Source: Nocardiopsis sp. FR4
Lineage (GTDB): Bacteria; Actinomycetota; Actinomycetes; Streptosporangiales; Streptosporangiaceae
Reading direction: 5' to 3'
Assembly (NCBI RefSeq): GCF_009830945.1
Contig: NZ_ML776455.1
Location: forward strand, 210,408-274,407
Length of the DNA stretch: 64,000 nucleotides
A program made the translations under genes and the position numbers. Below, piece by piece: positions 16,719 through 25,672 of the stretch. The notes below the pieces were generated by a model. The model saw nothing but the letters and a program-made list of their open reading frames with translations, made no database searches and was not told the origin of the DNA. Each line of letters opens with the position of its first letter. Within the stretch, counting starts at the first letter, position 1.

Positions 16719-17642
16719 TCAGAGGCGGTCACTGATCCCGCGGAGAAGCCGCTCGAACGACCAGGTCGCGAAACCGGCGGGCAGGATCCCGGCTCCGCGC
16801 AGCGCGGCCTCGCCCTGGAACAGGGTGCGCGGCCCGGAGGTGGCCACGCCCCGGGCGGCCGCGGTGGCGGCCAGGCGGGCCTGCGGTCGGCGGGCCCGCT
16901 CGTAGGCGGCCAGCGCCGTGGACAGATCCGGGGCCTGGGCGAGGCGGCGCACCAGGGCCGACACGTCCCCCAGTGCCTGTCCGGTGCCCTGCGCCCAGGA
17001 CAGGTCGATGAGCCACTGCAACTGGCCGTCGCCCGCGGGGTTGAGTCCCACGGTTCCCTCGCGCCCCAGGAACAGCAGTGCGCTCGAGCCCGGGTCGAAG
17101 GGCGCCGGGATGAGGCCCCGCCAGGTGGCCGCCCCGGTCGGCCGCGCCCGGGTGCCGGGGCCGAAGAGCGCGGTGCGCACCCGGGATCCGATGCCGTCGG
17201 CGCCGACGAGCAGGTCACCCGAGTACCGTTCGCCCTCCTCGGTCTCCGCGTGGACCGACCGGCCGTCGTCGCCCAGGTCGCGCAGGCGCGCGTCGAAGCG
17301 GACGGTTCCCGGCGGCAGACCCTCGGCGAGCCGGGCGAGCAGCGCGCGGCGGGGGACCACCACCGTGGGGGAGCCGAGCCGGGCCTCCAACCGCCGGGTG
17401 TCCACCGACATCACCGGTCGATCCCGGGTGCTGCGCACCTCGACGGCGTCGACGCTCTGACCGGTGTCCTTGACCCCCAGGTCCTCCGGGACCGCCGTGC
17501 CGTTGGCCCAGAGCAGGACGGCGCAGCCCCCGCCGCGCGGCTCGGGGCTCTGTTCCAGGACGGTCACCTCGTGTCCCGCGGCCAGCAGTCCCCGGGCCGC
17601 CACCAGTCCGGCGATTCCGGCCCCCACGACGAGAACGCGCAT
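16719..17642 (-). CDS. FAD-dependent monooxygenase-like protein lacking the GD motif
   Basis: Related to PHBH/UbiH-type aromatic hydroxylases. The N-terminal dinucleotide motif VVGAGIAGLVAARGL (residues 4-18) and the DG motif LLVGADGIGSRVR (near 165) are present. At 307 residues it is about 80 short. The text passes from QWLIDLSW directly to AQGTGQALGDVSALVRRL, so the usual segment with GDAAHAMSPN, which closes the FAD site, is missing in frame. It may be inactive. ATG 17642 has GGAGG about 8 bases upstream; a TTG at 17648 is the alternative. It is divergent from a flavodoxin-like gene across a 94-base promoter with direct repeats. Confidence 0.75.
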   Translation of the reverse strand: MRVLVVGAGIAGLVAARGLLAAGHEVTVLEQSPEPRGGGCAVLLWANGTAVPEDLGVKDTGQSVDAVEVRSTRDRPVMSVDTRRLEARLGSPTVVVPRRALLARLAEGLPPGTVRFDARLRDLGDDGRSVHAETEEGERYSGDLLVGADGIGSRVRTALFGPGTRARPTGAATWRGLIPAPFDPGSSALLFLGREGTVGLNPAGDGQLQWLIDLSWAQGTGQALGDVSALVRRLAQAPDLSTALAAYERARRPQARLAATAAARGVATSGPRTLFQGEAALRGAGILPAGFATWSFERLLRGISDRL

Positions 17643-17660
17643 GCCCAACCTCCACGGCTT

Positions 17661-17689
17661 GTAATACTACGGAGGGTAGTACTACGGAG
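17661..17689. promoter_or_regulatory. Direct repeat in the divergent monooxygenase/flavodoxin promoter
   Basis: Two 14-base copies, gtaatactacggag (17661-17674) and gtagtactacggag (17676-17689), differ at one base and start 15 bases apart. Their AT content stands out. A regulator binding here could control both divergent genes; no regulator gene is adjacent. Confidence 0.5.
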
Positions 17690-17736
17690 CGTCGAAGAAC
17701 AGGGGGTTTCCGGGGTCCGGCTCCTAGGCTGGGGGC

Positions 17737-18195
17737 ATGGCACGACTGCTCATCGTTCACCACACGGTCTCGCCCGCCACCCAGGAGCTGCTGGGCGCGG
17801 TCCTGGACGGCGCCCGCAACGACGAGGTCGAGGGGGTGGAGGTGCGAGCCGAGGCGGCGCTGTCGGCCACGGCCAGTGACCTGCTGGGCGCCGACGCCCT
17901 GGTCCTGGGCACCCCCGCCAACATCGGCTACATGTCCGGCGCCCTCAAGGTCTTCTTCGACACGGTCTTCTACCCCGCGCAGGGGGCCACCGCCGGGCTG
18001 CCCTACGCCCTGTACGTGCACGGGGACAACGACACCTCCGGCGCGGTCCGCGCGGTGGAGTCCATCGCCAAGGGCGTCGGGTGGGAGCGGTGCCGGCCGC
18101 CGGTCACGGTGACCGGCCGCCCGGACGCCGCGGCCCGTGAGGCCTGCTGGGAACTGGGTGCCGTATCCGCCCTGGCCGCGCTCGGCCAGGTGTGA
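17737..18195 (+). CDS. Flavodoxin-like NAD(P)H-dependent oxidoreductase
   Basis: A 152-residue flavodoxin-fold protein, probably FMN-binding. After a first strand (LLIVHHTVSPATQELLGAVL, residues 4-23), which resembles the phosphate loop, comes LVLGTPANIGYMSGALKVFF near 57-76, typical of NADPH-dependent FMN reductase and WrbA-like proteins. ATG 17737 fits the family. It is divergent from the monooxygenase, so an electron-transfer link between the two is conceivable but unproven. It is followed by two hairpins. Confidence 0.8.
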   Translation: MARLLIVHHTVSPATQELLGAVLDGARNDEVEGVEVRAEAALSATASDLLGADALVLGTPANIGYMSGALKVFFDTVFYPAQGATAGLPYALYVHGDNDTSGAVRAVESIAKGVGWERCRPPVTVTGRPDAAAREACWELGAVSALAALGQV

Positions 18196-18238
18196 TCCCG
18201 GTCAGGTCGGGTCGGCCCCGGGTGACGCTGAGGTACGA

Positions 18239-18279
18239 GGGCCTCCCCGAAGCCGCGCGGCACGTCTGACGGGAGGCCC
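18239..18279 (+). terminator. Possible terminator of the flavodoxin-like gene
   Basis: Nine-base arms 18239-18247 and 18271-18279 pair perfectly around a 23-base loop, starting 44 bases after the stop. The long loop makes this weaker than the neighbouring hairpin at 18321. Confidence 0.45.
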
Positions 18280-18320
18280 CGGGGTCCCCCCTGGCGGGCC
18301 GCCGGAGCCGGACGCGCGAC

Positions 18321-18350
18321 GGCGCCCCCGCTCAGAGGAGCGGGGGCGCC
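18321..18350. terminator. Perfect 13-bp hairpin between convergent genes
   Basis: Bases 18321-18333 pair with 18338-18350 around a 4-base loop (agag). It lies 66 bases beyond the stop of the minus-strand aminotransferase and can serve both strands. Confidence 0.75.
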
Positions 18351-18415
18351 CACCCGTGCCAGGGGGTCGTTCGGGCGCCCGAACCCGGGCCGGAGCGGCC
18401 CGGGAGCAGCGCGGC

Positions 18416-19849
18416 CTAGATGCGGTCCCAGGCCTCGGTGAGGACCTTGCGCAGGATGCGCTCGATCTCGTCGAAGTGCTCCGGGCCGCAGGTCAGCGGC
18501 GGGGACAGCTGCACGACCGGCTCGCCCCGGTCGTCGGCGCGGCAGACCAGCCCGGCCTCGAAGAGCGCCCCCGACAGGAAGCCCTTGAGCAGCCGCTGCG
18601 CCTCCTCGTCGGTGAAGGTCTCCTTGGTCTCCTTGTCCTTGACCAGCTCGATCCCGTAGAAGAACCCGTCGCCGCGCACGTCGCCGACGATCGGCAGGTC
18701 CAGCAGCCTCTCCAGGGTGGCGCGGAAGACGGGCGCGTTCTCGCGCACGTTCTCCAGCACGCCCTCCCTCTCGAAAAGGTCGAGGTTGGCCAGCGCGGCC
18801 GCGGCGGCCACCGGGTGCCCGGCGAAGGTGACACCGTGCAGGAAGGCCGCGCCCTCCTCCTTGAAGGGCTCCATGAGCCGCTCACGGGCGATCAGCCCGC
18901 CCAGCGGCACGTAGCCGCTGGTGGCGCCCTTGGCGAAGGTGATGATGTCGGGCAGGTACCCGTACTTGGTGGCGCCGAAGTACTCTCCCAGGCGGCCGAA
19001 GGCGCAGATGACCTCGTCGGAGACCATCAGGACCCCGTGTCGGTCGCAGATCTCGCGCACCCGCTGCAGGTACCCGGGCGGCGGCGGGAAGCAGCCCCCG
19101 GAGTTCTGCACGGGCTCGACGAAGACCGCGGCCACGGTCGCGGGGTCGTTCTGGACGATGGCCTCCTCGATCTGGTCGGCCGCCCAGCGGCCGAAGGCCT
19201 CCAGGTCGTCCCCGTGCTGGGGCGCGCGGTAGAAGTTCGTGTTCGGAACCTGCACGGTGCTGGGAACCAGCGGCTCGAACGGGGTCTTGATCGCCTGCAG
19301 GCCCGTGATCGCCAGTGCGCCCATGCTGCTGCCGTGGTAGGCGATCCGCCTGCTGATCACCTTGTGCCGGGTGGGCTCGCCGATCGCCTTGAAGTACTGG
19401 CGGGCCAGCTTCCAGGCGGACTCGACGGCCTCCGAGCCGCTGGTGGTGAAGAAGACCCGGTTGAGGTCGCCCGGCGCCAGGCCGGCGAGGCGCTCGGCCA
19501 GTTCGGCCGCCTTGGGGTGCGCGTAGGTCCAGATCGGGAAGTAGGCCAGCTCGCGTGCCTGCTCGGCGATGGCGTCGGCGATCTCGGCCCTGCCGTGGCC
19601 CACCTGGGAGACGAACAGCCCGGCCAGGCCGTCCAGGTACCGCTTCCCGTCGGTGTCGTAGACGTAGGCGCCCTCGCCCCGCGTGATGACGGGGACGTCG
19701 GCGTCGTCGTAGACGGCCATCTCCGTGAAGTGCATCCACAGATGGTCCTTGGCGGCCCGCTGGAGTTGCTCCGGGCTCAGGTGCGCTGCCACTTGGTGCT
19801 CCAAGATCGCTGGGTGGTGCGGGGACCGTGCGGTCGACCCGGGGGTCAT
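18416..19849 (-). CDS. Class III omega-aminotransferase, polyamine/beta-alanine type
   Basis: PLP-dependent aminotransferase of 477 residues that probably transfers the terminal amino group of putrescine, GABA or a similar amine to pyruvate or 2-oxoglutarate. The PLP lysine is in TFAKGATSGYVPLGG near residue 310. Other family blocks are SGSEAVESAWKLARQY near 137 and the Asp-containing HGVLMVSDEVICAFGR near 276. ATG 19849 has no clear ribosome site; an in-frame GTG at 19792 has TTGGAG upstream and is a good alternative. It is divergent from the dehydrogenase and Pot operon, whose products would supply and consume its substrates. Confidence 0.88.
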   Translation of the reverse strand: MTPGSTARSPHHPAILEHQVAAHLSPEQLQRAAKDHLWMHFTEMAVYDDADVPVITRGEGAYVYDTDGKRYLDGLAGLFVSQVGHGRAEIADAIAEQARELAYFPIWTYAHPKAAELAERLAGLAPGDLNRVFFTTSGSEAVESAWKLARQYFKAIGEPTRHKVISRRIAYHGSSMGALAITGLQAIKTPFEPLVPSTVQVPNTNFYRAPQHGDDLEAFGRWAADQIEEAIVQNDPATVAAVFVEPVQNSGGCFPPPPGYLQRVREICDRHGVLMVSDEVICAFGRLGEYFGATKYGYLPDIITFAKGATSGYVPLGGLIARERLMEPFKEEGAAFLHGVTFAGHPVAAAAALANLDLFEREGVLENVRENAPVFRATLERLLDLPIVGDVRGDGFFYGIELVKDKETKETFTDEEAQRLLKGFLSGALFEAGLVCRADDRGEPVVQLSPPLTCGPEHFDEIERILRKVLTEAWDRI

Positions 19850-20022
19850 CGGACTAGGACCCGCTCAATAGAAATAGTGGCATCTGTGGCCGTTCTGTCA
19901 AGTATCCGTCGTGAAATCGAATTTTTACAACGGAATCCCTTGATCTCGCTGGTCATGGGTGGCAGTGTGACGGTTCACAGCCTCATGTGTGCCCCAGCGC
20001 ACCCGACCAGCAGGGAGCCGTA
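19850..20022. promoter_or_regulatory. Divergent promoter of the polyamine cluster
   Basis: The gap between the aminotransferase and the dehydrogenase contains an AT-rich stretch, roughly 19867-19945, with the run attttta. It must hold the promoters for both directions and probably a common operator, but no clean palindrome was found. Confidence 0.45.
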
Positions 20023-21471
20023 GTGACCCAGGAGTCCGGACTCGACCACCTCCGCAACTTCGTCGGCGGGGAGTACGTCGACACCGCGGACGGGATCCGC
20101 GGCGACCTCGTCGACCCGGCCACCGGCAAGGTCTTCGCCACCGCCCCGGTGTCCACCGCCGAGGACGTCGACCACGCCTTCAAGGTCGCCCAGCGCGCCT
20201 TCGACGACGAATGGCGCGACTGGACCCCCGCCCAGCGCCAGATCGCCCTCAACAAGTTCGCCGACCGGGTCGAGGAGCGCGCCGACGAGCTGGTCGAGGC
20301 CGAGGTCCGCAACTGCGGCAAGCCGGTCGGCCTCACCCGCTCCGAGGAGATCGCCCAGGTCCTGGACGCCCTGCGCTTCTTCGCGGGCGCCGCCCGCAAC
20401 CTGGAGGGCCGGGCCGCGGCCGAGTACATGGCCGACCACACCTCCTGGATCCGCCGCGAGCCGTTGGGCGCCGTCGGCCAGATCACCCCCTGGAACTACC
20501 CGATGGCCATGGCGGCCTGGAAGATCGGTCCCGCCCTGGCCGCGGGCAACACCATCGTCCTCAAGCCCTCCGACACCACCCCGGTCTCCACGCTGCTGCT
20601 GGCCGAGATCGCCGCCGAGTTCCTGCCGCCGGGCGTGTTCAACGTCGTCGCCGGGGACCGCGACACCGGCCGCGCCCTGGTCGACCACCCCGCCCCCCGG
20701 CTGATCTCCCTCACCGGTTCCACCCGAGCCGGGTACGAGGTCGCCCAGGCCGGGTCGCGCGACCTCAAGCGCCTGCACCTGGAGCTGGGCGGCAAGGCCC
20801 CCGTGCTGGTCTTCGACGACGCAGACGTCGAGCGCGCCGCCGCCGGGATCGCCGAGGCCGGGTACTTCAACGCCGGGCAGGACTGCACCGCCGCCACCCG
20901 CGTGCTGGCCGCCCCCGGCATCCACGACGACCTCGCCGCCGCCCTGGCCGAGCAGGCCCGCAACACCGTCACCGCCCCGCCGAGCAACCCCGACGCCGCC
21001 TACGGCCCGGTCAACAACGCGGGCCAACTGGCCCGCGTCAGCGGCTTCCTGGAGCGCACCCCCGACCACGCCGAGATCCTCGCGGGCGGTTCCCGGGTCG
21101 GCGACGAGGGCTACTTCTACGCCCCGACCGTGGTGGCCGGACTGCGCCAGGGCGACGAGATGGTCACCGACGAGATCTTCGGCCCGGTCATCACGGTTCA
21201 GCGCTTCACGGATGAGGAAACCGCTGTGAACTGGGCAAACTCCGTAGAATACGGTCTGGCGTCCAGCGTGTGGACCCGCGACCACGCCCGTGCGCTACGG
21301 GTCTCGCGCCGCCTGGACTTCGGCTGCGTGTGGATCAACACCCACATCCCGGTCACCGCGGAGATGCCGCACGGCGGCTTCAAGCACTCGGGCTACGGCA
21401 AGGACCTGTCGATGTACTCCTTCGACGAGTACACCCGGGTCAAGCACGTCATGAGCTACATCGGCGACTGA
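20023..21471 (+). CDS. Gamma-aminobutyraldehyde dehydrogenase
   Basis: NAD(P)-dependent aldehyde dehydrogenase of 482 residues that most likely oxidises 4-aminobutyraldehyde to GABA in putrescine breakdown. The substrate-pocket motif TPWNYPMAMAAWKIGPALAA is near 155, the general base Glu is in LELGGKAP near 255, and the nucleophile Cys is in FNAGQDCTAATR near 290. GTG 20023, with GGGAG about 6 bases upstream, is preferred over ATG 19987. The substrate call rests on overall similarity to the PatD/YdcW subgroup and on the following Pot transporter genes. Divergent from the aminotransferase. Confidence 0.87.
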   Translation: MTQESGLDHLRNFVGGEYVDTADGIRGDLVDPATGKVFATAPVSTAEDVDHAFKVAQRAFDDEWRDWTPAQRQIALNKFADRVEERADELVEAEVRNCGKPVGLTRSEEIAQVLDALRFFAGAARNLEGRAAAEYMADHTSWIRREPLGAVGQITPWNYPMAMAAWKIGPALAAGNTIVLKPSDTTPVSTLLLAEIAAEFLPPGVFNVVAGDRDTGRALVDHPAPRLISLTGSTRAGYEVAQAGSRDLKRLHLELGGKAPVLVFDDADVERAAAGIAEAGYFNAGQDCTAATRVLAAPGIHDDLAAALAEQARNTVTAPPSNPDAAYGPVNNAGQLARVSGFLERTPDHAEILAGGSRVGDEGYFYAPTVVAGLRQGDEMVTDEIFGPVITVQRFTDEETAVNWANSVEYGLASSVWTRDHARALRVSRRLDFGCVWINTHIPVTAEMPHGGFKHSGYGKDLSMYSFDEYTRVKHVMSYIGD

Positions 21472-21539
21472 CCCCGGCCGGGCGCACGGCCCGGTACCCG
21501 GCCCACCAGGAACGAGAGAGTGATAGGAATCTCCCCGCC

Positions 21540-22694
21540 ATGGCTCCCACCAGCACCACCCAGCCCGAGGCCCCCGACACCGGCACCGCCCCGGCGGCGG
21601 GTCCCGCCATCAGCCTGACCGGAGTGGTCAAGTCCTTCCGGTCCGGCTCCGAGACGGTGCGCGCGGTCAACGGCGTCGACCTGGAGATCGAACGGGGGGA
21701 GTTCTTCTCACTTCTCGGTCCGTCCGGCTGCGGCAAGACGACCACCATGCGCATGATCGCCGGGTTCGAGGACCCCACCGAGGGCGTCGTGTGCCTCGAC
21801 GGCCGCGACGTCACCGGTGTGGCCGCCAACCACCGCGACGTCAACATGGTCTTCCAGAGCTACGCGCTCTTCCCGCACATGAGCGTGGCCGACAACGTCG
21901 CCTTCGGGCTCAGGCGCAAGAAGGTGGCCAAGGCCGAGGTCACCCGCCGGGTCGCCCGGATGCTCGACCTGGTCGAACTCGGCCACCGCGCCAAGCACCG
22001 CCCCTCGCAGCTGTCCGGCGGGCAGCAGCAGCGCGTGGCCCTGGCCCGCGCCCTCGTCAACGAGCCCGCCGCCCTGCTCCTGGACGAGCCGCTCGGAGCC
22101 CTGGACCTCAAGCTCCGCCAGTCCATGCAGGTCGAGCTCAAGCGCATCCAGCGCGAGGTCGGCATCACCTTCGTCTACGTCACGCACGACCAGGGCGAGG
22201 CGCTGACCATGTCCGACCGCATCGCCGTGATGAACCACGGCGTGGTCGAACAGCTCGGCGCGCCCACCGAGATCTACGAGCGGCCCGCCACCCGCTTCGT
22301 CGCCGACTTCATCGGTACCAGCAACCTCCTGCGCGGCGTGGTCGGCCCCGCGTCCGGGGACCTGTGGAAGGTGGAGGTGGCCTGCGCCTCCACCGCCCTG
22401 GCCGCCGAGCTTCCCGCCCAGGTCTCCACCGGCTCCCACGTGCACCTGACCGTGCGCCCGGAGAAGGTCCGCATCTCCGCGGCCCGGCCCGAGGGCGAGG
22501 TCAGCCGCCTGCCCGGCACGGTCACCGAGACCGTCTACATGGGTTCGTCGACCCACTACCAGGTGGACGTCGGTGACGGAGAGGAGGTCACGGTCTACCA
22601 GCAGAACTCCGCCAGCTCCGCCCTGGCCGCCGAGCGCGGCGAGCGGGTGTGGCTGTCCTGGCCGCCGGAGCACTCCTACGTCCTCCCCGCCTGA
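21540..22694 (+). CDS. potA: Spermidine/putrescine ABC transporter ATPase
   Basis: A 384-residue ATPase driving polyamine import. It has Walker A GPSGCGKTT near 60, the Q-loop VFQSYALFPHMSV near 103, the signature LSGGQQQRVALARAL near 158, Walker B LLLDEPLGALD near 180, and the switch His in VTHDQGEAL near 214. A TOBE-like C-terminal domain (about 300-384) matches the PotA group. ATG 21540 has GATAGGAAT upstream. It is first of four ABC genes, 68 bases after the dehydrogenase, so co-transcription is likely. Confidence 0.9.
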   Translation: MAPTSTTQPEAPDTGTAPAAGPAISLTGVVKSFRSGSETVRAVNGVDLEIERGEFFSLLGPSGCGKTTTMRMIAGFEDPTEGVVCLDGRDVTGVAANHRDVNMVFQSYALFPHMSVADNVAFGLRRKKVAKAEVTRRVARMLDLVELGHRAKHRPSQLSGGQQQRVALARALVNEPAALLLDEPLGALDLKLRQSMQVELKRIQREVGITFVYVTHDQGEALTMSDRIAVMNHGVVEQLGAPTEIYERPATRFVADFIGTSNLLRGVVGPASGDLWKVEVACASTALAAELPAQVSTGSHVHLTVRPEKVRISAARPEGEVSRLPGTVTETVYMGSSTHYQVDVGDGEEVTVYQQNSASSALAAERGERVWLSWPPEHSYVLPA

Positions 22695-22741
22695 CCGGCC
22701 CGACCGACCACCGTCCAGACCCCCGAAGTAGGTAACGACGC

Positions 22742-23971
22742 ATGAACCGACGCTCCGACCCCGCCCTCCTGCGCGGACTGACCCGCGCCCGCCTCACCCG
22801 CCGCCACACCCTCCAGGCCGGCGGCGCGGCCGCCGCCGCGCTCGCCCTGGCCTCCTGCGGCGTCGGCGGCCAACAGCGCGACCCGGCCGAGGACGGGAAC
22901 TACTGGTCCGACAAGGAGCGCACGGGCAACCTGCGCTGGGCCAACTGGCCGCTCTACATGGACTCCGAGCGCACCCAGATCCAGCAGTTCACCGAGGCCA
23001 CCGGGATCAGGGTCGACTACAAGGAGGACGTGCACGAGGCGCCGTCGTTCTTCGGGCAGATCCAGCCCAAGCTCGCCAACGGCGACGACATCGGCTACGA
23101 CCTCATGGTCCTGACCAACGGCTTCGAGCTCGCCAAGCTCATCGAGCTCGGCTACCTGGTCCAGCTGGACCACACCAGGCTCCCCGCCTTCGCCGAGTAC
23201 GCCGGGGAGGTCTACCAGAACTCCACGTTCGACCCCGGCAACAAGTACACGGTCCCCTACGCCTCGGGCATCACCGGCATCGCCTACAACCCCGAGTACG
23301 TCGACCGCGAGATCACCAGCCTCAAGGACCTGTGGGACCCCGAGTTCGCGGGCAAGGTCGGGATGTTCGCCGACCCGCAGGAGATCGCCAACTTCGGCCT
23401 GCTCGCCAACGGCGTCCGCCCCGGGGAGTCCACCCCGGAGGACTGGGAGGCCGCCGCCGACAAGCTCCGCGAGCAGCGCGACTCCGGCGTGGTGCGCTCC
23501 TACTACGAGCAGGACTACATCCAGCCGCTCACCACGGGCGACCTGTGGATGACCATGGCCTGGTCCGGCGACATCTACCAGCAGAACGCCGAGGAGGGCA
23601 CGAACCTGAAGTTCGTCATCCCCGACGAGGGTGCCACGCTGTGGACCGACAACCTGATGATCCCGTACACCTCCAAGGCCCCGGTCGACGCCATCGAGCT
23701 CATGAACTTCCTCTACGAGCCGGAGATCGCCACCGGGCTGACCGAGTACATCGGCTACATCTCCCCGGTCCCGCACGCGCAGGAGGTCATGGCCGAGTGG
23801 GCCGACGCCGAGAGCGACGGGGAGCGCGCCGAGGCCCTGCGCGAGATGTCCGAGAGCAGCCTGGTCTTCCCCGACGAGGGCGACTACCAGAAGCTCCACA
23901 ACTACGTCGCCCTGCCGCCCGACCAGCAGGGGGAGTTCTCCTCCCTCTTCCAGGCAGTCACGCAGAGCTGA
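22742..23971 (+). CDS. potD: Polyamine-binding lipoprotein of the ABC transporter
   Basis: Extracellular solute-binding protein of 409 residues. The N-terminus has a twin-arginine signal (RR at 20-21, then a hydrophobic run) ending in a lipobox, LASC, with Cys 39. It should therefore be exported folded by Tat and anchored by lipid. The body matches PotD/PotF-type binding proteins, with the strand LRWANWPLYMD near 64 and conserved aromatic and acidic residues that normally hold the polyamine. The ATG start at 22742 follows AGGTAACG. It lies between the ATPase and the two permeases. Confidence 0.9.
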   Translation: MNRRSDPALLRGLTRARLTRRHTLQAGGAAAAALALASCGVGGQQRDPAEDGNYWSDKERTGNLRWANWPLYMDSERTQIQQFTEATGIRVDYKEDVHEAPSFFGQIQPKLANGDDIGYDLMVLTNGFELAKLIELGYLVQLDHTRLPAFAEYAGEVYQNSTFDPGNKYTVPYASGITGIAYNPEYVDREITSLKDLWDPEFAGKVGMFADPQEIANFGLLANGVRPGESTPEDWEAAADKLREQRDSGVVRSYYEQDYIQPLTTGDLWMTMAWSGDIYQQNAEEGTNLKFVIPDEGATLWTDNLMIPYTSKAPVDAIELMNFLYEPEIATGLTEYIGYISPVPHAQEVMAEWADAESDGERAEALREMSESSLVFPDEGDYQKLHNYVALPPDQQGEFSSLFQAVTQS

Positions 23972-23978
23972 GCCGCAC

Positions 23979-24830
23979 ATGAACCGTAAGATCACGCCCT
24001 ACGTGCTGGTCCTGCCGGCGTGGGCCTGGCTGGCACTGTTCTTCGTGGTGCCCATCGGCGGGATGCTGTCCCTGTCGCTGACCACCGGAAACGTGGTCAC
24101 CGGCTTCCAGCAGACCTTCGAGGTGGGCAACTACGCCACCGCCGTCGGCACCTACTGGGAGCAGATCCTGCGCTCCCTGTTCTACGGGGCCTGCGCGACC
24201 CTGGTGTGCATCGCCCTGGGCTACCCCATGGCGTACTGGATCGCCTTCCGGGGCGGGGCCTACAAGTCCACCTACCTGCTGCTGGTCCTGCTGCCCTTCT
24301 TCGTCTCGTTCGTGCTGCGCACCATCTCCTGGCGCTTCTTCCTCGCCGACAACGGCGTGGTGCTCGGCACGCTCAAGAACATCGGCCTGCTCCCGGACGG
24401 CTTCGCGGTGCTGAACTCCGCGCCCGCGGTCATCCTCGGCCTGGCCTACAACTTCCTGCCCTTCATGGTCCTGCCGATCTACGCGGTCCTGGAGCGCATG
24501 GACCCGCACCTGGTGGAGGCCGCGCACGACCTGTACTCCAACCGGATCCAGGCCTTCGCGCGGGTGATCCTGCCGGTGTCCCTGCCCGGGGTGTTCGCCG
24601 GCGTGCTGATGACCTTCATCCCCACCAGCGCCGACTACGTCAACGCCTCGGTCCTGGGCGGAACGCACAACACGATGATCGGCAACGTCATCCAGACGCA
24701 GTACCTGGTCAACAACAACTACCCGATCGCCGCATCGATCACCTTCGTCCTCATGGGCCTCCTGCTCGTCGGGATCTTCAGCTACGCCAGGGCCCTGGGC
24801 ACCGAGAAGGTCATGGAGGTGCACGCGTGA
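23979..24830 (+). CDS. potB: Polyamine ABC transporter permease, PotB-type
   Basis: A 283-residue inner-membrane permease with about six helices and the EAA loop VEAAHDLYSNRIQAFARVIL near 180, which contacts the ATPase. It starts 7 bases after the binding protein and overlaps the next permease start by 4 bases (GTGA), so translational coupling is likely. Confidence 0.9.
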   Translation: MNRKITPYVLVLPAWAWLALFFVVPIGGMLSLSLTTGNVVTGFQQTFEVGNYATAVGTYWEQILRSLFYGACATLVCIALGYPMAYWIAFRGGAYKSTYLLLVLLPFFVSFVLRTISWRFFLADNGVVLGTLKNIGLLPDGFAVLNSAPAVILGLAYNFLPFMVLPIYAVLERMDPHLVEAAHDLYSNRIQAFARVILPVSLPGVFAGVLMTFIPTSADYVNASVLGGTHNTMIGNVIQTQYLVNNNYPIAASITFVLMGLLLVGIFSYARALGTEKVMEVHA

Positions 24831-25672
24831 GCACCCTGACGCAGACCCCGCCGGACGCACCGACCGGGGACCGGCCGCCGAGACGGCGCCGCCGCGTCCG
24901 CGTGGACTGGGGCCGCTACCACACCTGGGCCGTCCTGGCCTGGCTGTTCGCCCCGATCCTGTTCATGATCGCGTTCAGCTTCAACGACCCGGCCGGCCGC
25001 CACAACATCACGTGGCAGGGCTTCACGCTGAAGTGGTACCAGAACGCCTTCGCGCACTCCGAGCTGAACGAGGCGATGTTCAACTCGGTCAGCATCGCCC
25101 TGCTGACGATGGTGCTCGCGGGCGGCCTGGGCACCCTGCTGGGGCTGGCGCTGGGCAGGTTCAGCTTCCGCGGCAAACAGCTCACCAACCTGGTGATGTT
25201 CGCGGCCATCAGCGCCCCCGAGGTGGTGCTCGGCGCCGCGCTGCTGTCCACGTTCCTCATGATGAACGTGACCACCGGCTACTGGACGACCGTGATCGCG
25301 CACGTGATGTTCTGCGTGTCCTTCGTCGCCATCACCGTGCGGGCCCGCGTCATCACCCTGGACCCGCGCCTGGAGGAGGCCGCCCGCGACCTGGGCGCCG
25401 GGCCGTGGGACACGTTCCGGCTGGTGACCCTGCCCATGCTCTCCCCCGCCATCATGGCGGGCGGGCTGCTGGCCTTCGCCCTGTCCATCGACGACTACAT
25501 CATCACCTCGTTCGTCAGCGGCGACGTCACCACCTTCCCGCTGTGGATCTGGGGCGCCACCCGTGTGGGCATCCCGCCCCAGGTGAACGTGATGGGCACC
25601 CTGCTGTTCGCGGTGGGCCTGCTCATGGCCGTCATCAACATCGTCACGGCCCGCCGCCGGAACGCGGCCTGA
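24827..25672 (+). CDS. potC: Polyamine ABC transporter permease, PotC-type
   Basis: A 281-residue second permease. A basic N-terminus (RRRRRVRVDW near 20) precedes about six helices, with the EAA loop LEEAARDLGAGPWDTFRLVT near 182. The GTG start at 24827 overlaps the potB stop. Downstream, 25673-26005 separates it from the FAD oxidase. Confidence 0.9.
   Translation: MSTLTQTPPDAPTGDRPPRRRRRVRVDWGRYHTWAVLAWLFAPILFMIAFSFNDPAGRHNITWQGFTLKWYQNAFAHSELNEAMFNSVSIALLTMVLAGGLGTLLGLALGRFSFRGKQLTNLVMFAAISAPEVVLGAALLSTFLMMNVTTGYWTTVIAHVMFCVSFVAITVRARVITLDPRLEEAARDLGAGPWDTFRLVTLPMLSPAIMAGGLLAFALSIDDYIITSFVSGDVTTFPLWIWGATRVGIPPQVNVMGTLLFAVGLLMAVINIVTARRRNAA

Noticed and set aside
18137-20023. Long plus-strand open frame opposite the aminotransferase
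   Set aside because: No motifs; the opposite strand encodes a complete class III aminotransferase.
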